Source of the DNA: Kitasatospora sp. MAP5-34
Lineage (GTDB): Bacteria; Actinomycetota; Actinomycetes; Streptomycetales; Streptomycetaceae
Direction: 5' to 3'
Assembly: GCF_029894335.1 (NCBI RefSeq)
Contig: NZ_JARXZC010000034.1
Span: 23,482-87,481 of the forward strand
DNA: 64,000 nucleotides
Each line of letters opens with the position of its first letter. The first letter of the stretch is position 1. Of this stretch, positions 59,198 through 64,000 are shown piece after piece. The translations under genes and the position numbers were made by a program. The notes beneath the pieces were generated by a model. It saw only the letters and a list, made by a program, of their open reading frames with translations. It did not search any database and was not told the DNA's origin.

Positions 59198-59839
59198 ATG
59201 TCAACCATTACTGTGTCACCTGCAACGGCGTTCAGTGCTGCCGAGACGCGGATGCTGCTCGCCTCCGACGGGTCGACCACGCTGCTGCTGCAGGCGCTGC
59301 TGGGGCGGCGGCTGCACCTCGAAGTGCCGTATCAGAGCAGGTTCCTGGCACTCGAGTTTCCGCACGAGATCCGCGCCGCCATCGAGGCGGACCCGCACCA
59401 CGAGCTGCTGGTGCGTCACTCGGAACTGCGCACCGAGTCCGGAGCCGTCGTCTCCCGCAACCTCGTGGTGGCCAACGCGGAGCAGCGCGGAGCCATGTAC
59501 GGGCTGCTCGGCGATCGCCGTACCCCGCTGGGACACGGCCTGATCGCGCTGGGGCTCAGCCAGTCCCGACGGTTGATCGCGTCGGGGCTGGACCACTGGG
59601 AGGCCGACGGCAGCGCGGCCCGCTGCGCCTTCAAGTCCTACGTGCTCTCCGAGAGCGGCGTCCCGTCGATCTACATCCACGAGAGGTTCAACCCCGAATT
59701 CGTACCGGCGGACCGGGCGCCCGCCGCCACCGCCCTGGACGCTCCCCGAGCGAGCGCTGCCGTACCCGAGGACGGCACGCGGATCGACGACTACGCGATC
59801 CTGCGCCGCGCCGGCGAGCAGTGGGACGACCGGCCCTGA
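59198..59839 (+). CDS. Probable chorismate pyruvate-lyase (UbiC-like)
   Basis: About 213 aa. By eye it aligns in order with UbiC: LLASDGSTTLLLQALLG (core helix), ELLVRHSELRTESGAVVSRN (Arg/Glu strand), TPLGHGL, and SESGVPSIYIHERFNPEF, where G-x-P and the final E-x-F-x-P match UbiC. It would cut chorismate to 4-hydroxybenzoate and pyruvate. ATG 59198 follows GGGGGAG. It sits 180 bases after pobA, in the same direction, giving a chorismate to protocatechuate route. The C-terminal 35 residues are extra. No database check was made. Confidence 0.62.
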   Translation: MSTITVSPATAFSAAETRMLLASDGSTTLLLQALLGRRLHLEVPYQSRFLALEFPHEIRAAIEADPHHELLVRHSELRTESGAVVSRNLVVANAEQRGAMYGLLGDRRTPLGHGLIALGLSQSRRLIASGLDHWEADGSAARCAFKSYVLSESGVPSIYIHERFNPEFVPADRAPAATALDAPRASAAVPEDGTRIDDYAILRRAGEQWDDRP

Positions 59840-59890
59840 CGGTCGGGCGGGCCCGCAGCTGTTGCGGGCCCGCCGCCGCTCCCACTTTCC

Positions 59891-59940
59891 TGAGAGCGTC
59901 ACTTCCTCAGAGCGTTACTTCTGTCAGAGCGTCACTTCTT
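59891..59940. repeat. Three 17-bp tandem repeats at the 3' end of the peroxiredoxin gene
   Basis: Three imperfect copies of TCAGAGCGTCACTTCTK at 59891, 59907 and 59924. The last contains the Lys-Lys-stop end of the minus-strand gene (stop at 59932), so the repeats extend beyond the gene end. Confidence 0.65.
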
Positions 59941-60414
59941 GAGCGCGGCGAGCTGTTCGGCGAGGGTGTCGCTGTGCTGGAACGTCAGACCCGCGAGTGC
60001 CACGTGCTTCCAGCGGACCGCCCCGTTCTCGTCCAGGATGAACACCGACCTGCGCAGCCCGAGCCCGGGCACCGCGATCCCGTACGCCTTGGCGACCGCC
60101 CGGTCGGCGTCGGCCAGCAGCGGGAAGGCCAGCCGGTGCTTGCGCGCGAACGACTCGTGGCTGTCCAGATCCTGCGGGCTGACGCCCCAGACCGTCGCGC
60201 CCAGCTCCTTGAACCGGTCGAGGTCCGAGGTGTACGAGCAGAGCTGCTTGGTGCACACCGTCGTGTCGTCACCGGGGTAGAACACCAGCACCAGCGGGCC
60301 GCCCTTGGCATCGGCGAGCCGGTACTCACGCCGCTCGGCGGTGTCGCCGCCCAGCAGCAGACCGGGCAGCACGAAGTCGGGGGCGGTGGAACCGGGCTCG
60401 GGGGGCTTGGGCAT
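59932..60414 (-). CDS. Peroxiredoxin, AhpC/TSA (BCP-like)
   Basis: About 160 aa. Peroxidatic cysteine in FYPGDDTTVCTKQLC, with a second cysteine five residues on, as in BCP-type enzymes. It reduces hydrogen or organic peroxides using thioredoxin or similar. ATG 60414 follows AAGGA; the frame extends to 60519 without a ribosome site. It is divergent from the Uma2 gene. Tandem repeats follow its stop. Confidence 0.88.
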   Translation of the reverse strand: MPKPPEPGSTAPDFVLPGLLLGGDTAERREYRLADAKGGPLVLVFYPGDDTTVCTKQLCSYTSDLDRFKELGATVWGVSPQDLDSHESFARKHRLAFPLLADADRAVAKAYGIAVPGLGLRRSVFILDENGAVRWKHVALAGLTFQHSDTLAEQLAALKK

Positions 60415-60539
60415 CGGGATTCCTTCGGGGGGCGGGGACCTTCGGGGGCGGTGCACTGTGGCCCGGGGCACGGCGGTCACGTCCGCCGTCGTGGGGCCAT
60501 CTCGGTAGTACGGTGGCACAGTAACGGCTGAAGGAGTTC

Positions 60540-61121
60540 ATGATGACCGCCATGGCCACCGGCCGGCCGCAGATGCGGGTCGAGGAGTTCGAGCAGATCG
60601 CCGCAGCGGCTCCCGAGACGGTGACGCTGGAGTTCATCAACGGACGGTTGGGGGTCAAGGCCGTGCCCGACGGCGACCATGGCGCGATCATCATGTGGCT
60701 GCTCCGGCAGTGCATGCAGCACCGGCCGGAGCTGGACCTGCACATCGATCAGGGGCTGCGCGTCGAGCAGTACCGCAGCGGGTGCGCCCGGCCGGACGGC
60801 GTGCTGGCGCCGGTGGCTCACTTCGCGGGGCAGGGGGAGTGGGCGGCGCCCGAGGGCGTCCTGATGGCGGTGGAGATCACCTCCTACGACACCGACACCG
60901 ACCGGCGCGACCGGGTGGAGAAGCCTGCCGCGTACGCCCAGGCGGGCATCCCGGTGTACCTGCTGGTCGACCGTGAGCGCTGCGAGGTCGCCGTCCACAG
61001 CGATCCGCGAGGTGGCAGATACCGCACTGCTGTGACCCGCGCTTACGGAGACCCGGTCGACCTTCCCGCTCCGGTCGGGTTCAGGCTGGAGACGGAGATC
61101 CTCAAGACGTACGTGCGCTGA
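60540..61121 (+). CDS. Uma2 family (DUF820) nuclease-like protein
   Basis: 193 aa. PD-(D/E)xK-type fold: CARPDGVLAP (Asp), LMAVEITSYDTDTDRRDRVEKPAAYAQAGIPVYLLVD (Glu and Lys region). Uma2 proteins are often orphan in actinobacteria. Endonuclease activity is inferred from the fold; the biological role is unknown. ATG 60540 and 60543 both follow GGAG. Confidence 0.87.
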   Translation: MMTAMATGRPQMRVEEFEQIAAAAPETVTLEFINGRLGVKAVPDGDHGAIIMWLLRQCMQHRPELDLHIDQGLRVEQYRSGCARPDGVLAPVAHFAGQGEWAAPEGVLMAVEITSYDTDTDRRDRVEKPAAYAQAGIPVYLLVDRERCEVAVHSDPRGGRYRTAVTRAYGDPVDLPAPVGFRLETEILKTYVR

Positions 61122-61143
61122 GCCGCTGCCCGAGTGGTCCGGT

Positions 61144-61476
61144 TCAGCGGCGGGGGCCGTACATGATGACCGCGACTCCGGCCAGGCAGATGGCCGCGCC
61201 CGTCACGTCGTACCTGGTCGGCCGGAAGCCGTCCACGACGACGCCCCAGAGCAGCGAACCGGCCACGAACACCCCGCCGTACGCGGCCAGTACCCGGCCG
61301 AAGTGACTGTCCGGCTGGAGGGCGGCCACGAAGCCGTAGCCGCCCAGCACCACGACGCCGATCCCGGCCAGCCACCAGGGCCGGGACTCGCGCACACTCT
61401 GCCAGATCAGCCAGCAGCCGCCGATCTCGGCGACGGCGGCCAGGGCGAAGAGGGCGATGGAGCGCAGGACGGTCAT
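61144..61476 (-). CDS. YnfA family membrane protein
   Basis: 110 aa with four membrane segments (SIALFALAAVAEIGGCWLIW, WWLAGIGVVVLGGYGFVAAL, AAYGGVFVAGSLLWGVVVDG, TGAAICLAGVAVIMY). Signature AAVAEIGGCWLIW and AYGGVF. Related to small drug resistance transporters, but the function is not established. Start ATG 61476. Convergent with the Uma2 gene. Confidence 0.93.
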   Translation of the reverse strand: MTVLRSIALFALAAVAEIGGCWLIWQSVRESRPWWLAGIGVVVLGGYGFVAALQPDSHFGRVLAAYGGVFVAGSLLWGVVVDGFRPTRYDVTGAAICLAGVAVIMYGPRR

Positions 61477-61489
61477 GTTGATGAGCCTA

Positions 61490-61535
61490 GGTCACCGGCC
61501 CAGGTGACCGGCCAGGGTCACCGGCCAGGGTCACT
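61490..61535. repeat. 13-bp tandem repeats at the 3' end of the aminotransferase gene
   Basis: GGTCACCGGCCCA, GGTGACCGGCCAG, GGTCACCGGCCAG and a partial GGTCACT at 61490-61535. The last unit contains the stop codon (TGA at 61531-61533 on the minus strand). Confidence 0.75.
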
Positions 61536-62742
61536 GCCGGTACGTGGTGAGGAAGCGCCCGATCCGGCTGATGGCCGTCTCCAGGTCGTCCGCGCGGGGG
61601 AGGGTGACGAAGCGGAAGTGGTCGGGGCGGGGCCAGTTGAAGCCGGTGCCCTGGACGATGTGGATCTTCTCGCGGAGCAGCAGGTCCAGCACGAACTTCT
61701 CGTCGTCGACGATCCGGTGCACCGCCGGGTCCAGCTTGGCGAAGGCGTACAGCGCGCCCTTGGGTTTGACGCAGCTCACGCCGGGCAGCTCGTTGAGCGC
61801 CCGCCAGGTGACGTCGCGCTGCTCGGTGAGGCGGCCGTTCGGCAGCGTGAGGTCGTTGATCGACTGGTGGCCGCCGAGTGCTGCCTGGACGGCGTACTGG
61901 GCCGGGACGTTCGGGCAGAGCCGCATGCCCGCGAGCATGGTGAGGCCCTCAAGGTAGTCCTTGGCGTGCTGCTTGGGGCCCGAGACCATCAGCCAGCCGC
62001 TCCGGAAGCCCGCCACCCGGTACGCCTTGGAGAGGCCGTTGAAGGTCAGCGTCACCACGTCGTCGGCGAGCGCGGCGAGGCAGTGGTGCTCGACGTCGTC
62101 GTAGAGGATCTTGTCGTAGATCTCGTCGGCGAGCACCATCAGGCCGTGCCGGCGGGCGAGTTCGAGGATGCCCTCCAGCAGCTCCTTCGGGTAGACCGCG
62201 CCCGTCGGGTTGTTGGGGTTGATGACGACGATGGCCTTGGTGCGGTGGCTGATCTTCGAGGCGATGTCGTCGAGGTCGGGGTACCACTCCGCCTCCTCGT
62301 CGCAGAGGTAGTGCACCGCCTTGCCACCGGCCAGGCGCACCACCGCCGTCCAGAGCGGAAAGTCGGGCGCAGGGACGAGCACTTCGTCGCCGTCGTCCAC
62401 CAGCGCCTGGACGGCCATCTGGATCAGCTCGGAGGCACCGTTGCCGAGGTAGACGTCGTTCACCGTGACGCCCTCGACACCGCGCTGCTGGTAGTACTGC
62501 ACCACGGCCCGCCGGGCGGGCAGGATGCCGCGCGAGTCGCTGTAGCCGTGCGCGTTGGGGAGGTTGCGGATGATGTCCTGCAGGATCTCCTCCGGCGCCT
62601 CGAAGCCGAAGGGCGCCGGGTTCCCGGTGTTCAGCCGGAGCACGCTGTGCCCGGCCTCCTCCAGCGCGTTCGCCTGGTCGACCACCGGCCCACGGATCTC
62701 GTAACACACGCCCGCAAGCTTGCTGGACTGTCGAAACTCCAT
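61531..62742 (-). CDS. PLP-dependent aminotransferase, AlaA-like
   Basis: About 403 aa, fold type I. PLP Lys in FNGLSKAYRVAGFRSGW, NPNNPTGAVY for pyridoxal phosphate, and a C-terminal Arg in NWPRPDHFRFVTLP. It resembles E. coli AlaA (glutamate-pyruvate aminotransferase), making alanine. ATG 62742 follows GGGAGG; ATG 62763 is in frame. Divergent from an HxlR gene whose promoter region is shared. Confidence 0.9.
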   Translation of the reverse strand: MEFRQSSKLAGVCYEIRGPVVDQANALEEAGHSVLRLNTGNPAPFGFEAPEEILQDIIRNLPNAHGYSDSRGILPARRAVVQYYQQRGVEGVTVNDVYLGNGASELIQMAVQALVDDGDEVLVPAPDFPLWTAVVRLAGGKAVHYLCDEEAEWYPDLDDIASKISHRTKAIVVINPNNPTGAVYPKELLEGILELARRHGLMVLADEIYDKILYDDVEHHCLAALADDVVTLTFNGLSKAYRVAGFRSGWLMVSGPKQHAKDYLEGLTMLAGMRLCPNVPAQYAVQAALGGHQSINDLTLPNGRLTEQRDVTWRALNELPGVSCVKPKGALYAFAKLDPAVHRIVDDEKFVLDLLLREKIHIVQGTGFNWPRPDHFRFVTLPRADDLETAISRIGRFLTTYRQ

Positions 62743-62793
62743 CAGCGGCCTCCCGACCGTCACACCGCACCATCGTCTGGTTGCTTTGTTCTA

Positions 62794-62833
62794 CCAAGTA
62801 ACCACTTGGAAAGTCCAACCTTTTGACTATGCT
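62794..62833 (+). promoter_or_regulatory. HxlR promoter and palindromic operator
   Basis: CCAAGT-AACC-ACTTGG (62794-62809) is a perfect 6-4-6 palindrome. It overlaps a -35-like TTGGAA (62806-62811), 16 bases before TATGCT (62828-62833) as -10. Transcription would begin around 62840, at the ATG, implying a leaderless, autoregulated gene. Confidence 0.6.
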
Positions 62834-62840
62834 GATCCGC

Positions 62841-63251
62841 ATGTCACGCCGAAGCTACGACCAGTACTGCGCCATCGCCCGCGCCCTGGACGCCGTGGGC
62901 GAACGCTGGAGCCTCCTGATCGTCCGTGAGCTGCTCGGGGGCCCGCGCCGCTACACCGACCTGCACGCCGACCTGCCGGGCGTCTCCACCGACATCCTCG
63001 CCACCCGCCTCAAGCAACTGGAGGGCGAGGGCCTGGTCGTCCGCCGCAAGCTGGAACGCCCGGCCAACGCGACGGTGTACCAGCTGACGGAGCGCGGACT
63101 GACGCTCCGTCAGGTCGTCGGGGCGCTGGGGGAGTGGGGCCTCGACGCGTTGGGCGAGCCCCGGCCGACGGACGCCGTGCGGGAGCACTGGGTCACGGGG
63201 GTGGCGGGTGGCGCCTCTGCGGCTGGTGTTGCTGCTGGTGGGGGATCGTAG
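62841..63251 (+). CDS. HxlR family transcriptional regulator
   Basis: About 136 aa. CAIARALDAVGERWSLLIVR ELL (split here) and YTDLHADLPGVSTDILATRLKQL are the HxlR winged-helix signature. The Cys in YDQYCAIA is at the usual redox-sensing position near the N-terminus, so thiol or quinone sensing is possible. The C-terminal tail is Gly/Ala-rich. ATG 62841 is chosen since a promoter lies just upstream; ATG 62829 is in frame. Confidence 0.88.
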   Translation: MSRRSYDQYCAIARALDAVGERWSLLIVRELLGGPRRYTDLHADLPGVSTDILATRLKQLEGEGLVVRRKLERPANATVYQLTERGLTLRQVVGALGEWGLDALGEPRPTDAVREHWVTGVAGGASAAGVAAGGGS

Positions 63252-63307
63252 GGCTGAGCGAGGGCGTTGGGCGATGCCCTACGCGCTGTGCCCATCTGTC
63301 GACACAA

Positions 63308-63345
63308 CAGGAGCCTCCATCAGAGTGATCTGATGGAGGCTCCTG
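63308..63345. terminator. Perfect 17-bp terminator hairpin
   Basis: Arm CAGGAGCCTCCATCAGA, loop GTGA, full complement, followed by AATTTCC. 56 bases after the HxlR gene. Confidence 0.85.
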
Positions 63346-63361
63346 AATTTCCGCCATTCCT

Positions 63362-63867
63362 GTGGAGCCGAGGAGAACTTATTTAAATGTCCGTGACTGC
63401 CCAGTTCCTGTTGGCCAGAAGCCTCAGATTGGGCCCGATATCCTTCCCGGTGACTTCCTCCGAGCGCCAAGCCACTGGGAAGGCATGGAAGGGCAGCAGC
63501 TTGTCTTCACCGCGCCGGATGGTTCACCCATCGAGCCGTCCACGCTTACCCGGCACTTCACAGCGTTGTGCGGAACGGCCCGGCTTTTCCGCATCCGGTT
63601 TCATGACCTCAGGCATACCGCCGCGACCCTGCCGCTCGAACAGGGCGTCGAACTGGTCGTGATCAGGGAACTCCTCGGCCATGCCCACATCGGCGTTACC
63701 TCCACCGTCTACACGTCCGACTCCGCCTCCAACGCGACGCCATCGACCTCCTCGGCAACGCCCTCCGCAACCCCGCCCAGCCCGCCACCCGGCCCGACGA
63801 CAGCGACGAACCGCCACTTTGTGCAGCAGGGCTTCGGCGTAGTTGGCTGACGCCCGGTTTGTGGTGA
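63362..63867 (+). pseudogene. Frameshifted remnant of a tyrosine recombinase/integrase
   Basis: The reading from 63362 shows only the C-terminal catalytic part: FTAPDGSPIEPSTLTRHF, FHDLRHTAAT (His-x-x-Arg), and LLGHAHIGVTSTVYT, with the catalytic Tyr. Just after this Tyr the frame breaks near 63715; the other frame continues VRLRLQRDAIDLLGNALRNP, the expected C-terminus, to a stop at 63865. A normal T[HY]V would restore it, so four bases appear to be lost. The N-terminal DNA-binding part and first catalytic Arg are missing. Remnant of an integrated element. Confidence 0.8.
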
Positions 63868-63957
63868 TCTGTTGGCTGGTGGGTGCCCTGAAGGCAGGAC
63901 AGGCGCGGCTTCCAAGATCATGGAGTTCTCGACACCCCGTGACCTGTCTGGAAGACC

Positions 63958-64000
63958 GTGCCTGCCGACGCAGCATCCCCGATCCCGCCTGCCCTTGACC
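63958..64000 (+). mobile_element. Possible start of an ISAs1-like transposase gene
   Basis: GTG 63958 opens a frame beginning MPADAASPIPPALD at the window edge, which resembles the N-terminus of ISAs1-family transposases in actinobacteria. Only 14 codons are visible. No terminal inverted repeat can be verified without the other end. Confidence 0.35.

Overview
The window is high-GC actinobacterial chromosome, most likely Streptomyces or a close relative (Kitasatospora, Streptacidiphilus). The evidence is the very high third-position GC, frequent GTG and TTG starts, several apparently leaderless genes, many 4-base ATGA/GTGA gene overlaps, the Streptomyces-type sulfite reductase leader peptide, SpoIIE/RsbW-type regulators, and DmdR/IdeR-like and Nur-like operators. 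I saw no rRNA, tRNA or CRISPR array.

Layout. 0-2.1 kb: sulfite reductase with its leader peptide and the start of a zinc-ribbon partner. 2.4-7.4 kb: a 1,661-aa DUF4011/DUF3320 helicase-nuclease. 7.4-12.9 kb: a YihY membrane protein, two GT-C glycosyltransferases and rsgA. 13.1-15.2 kb: DNA alkylation repair (Ada-AlkA fusion coupled to ogt). 15.2-20.4 kb: MarR and TetR regulators, a DUF3105/DUF305 pair and a PP2C-like protein. 20.4-25.85 kb: the most accessory stretch, with a phage-type GH25 lysin, a small DUF397-like protein, a NUDIX hydrolase, a HTH/TPR regulator, and a divergent operon of four small unknown genes with 4-base overlaps. 25.9-29.4 kb: agmatine deiminase and a divergent urease made of UreC and a fused gamma-beta subunit, without accessory genes.

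29.6-36.4 kb: quinone oxidoreductase, MarR, Tat-exported carbonic anhydrase, two RsbW-type ATPase proteins (one a multidomain SpoIIE phosphatase) and a DUF2637 protein. 36.5-41.6 kb: an iron-box-controlled FhuF-like reductase, a TPR-like protein, a zinc-ribbon protein, and MobA-like and MoaA cofactor genes. 41.6-50.1 kb: oxidoreductase/ArsR pair, a large GT39 enzyme, an esterase, a CocE/NonD hydrolase, and a nickel permease behind a Nur-like box. 50.2-63.3 kb: GH27 alpha-galactosidase, SGNH hydrolase, FAD oxidoreductase, CBS protein, ferredoxin-like protein, a possible chorismate to 4-hydroxybenzoate to protocatechuate module, peroxiredoxin, Uma2 nuclease, YnfA, AlaA-type aminotransferase and HxlR. 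The right edge holds a frameshifted integrase remnant and probably the start of an insertion sequence.

Several parts appear to work together. Nickel uptake (48.97 kb) could feed the urease (27-29 kb). Agmatine deiminase next to urease suggests nitrogen release from guanidino and urea compounds. Two further patterns run through the window. One is a family of long intergenic stem-loops with arms close to GGGGYGCGGGGAACTGCGCG. The other is short direct repeats that copy the stop codon region at the 3' ends of several genes.
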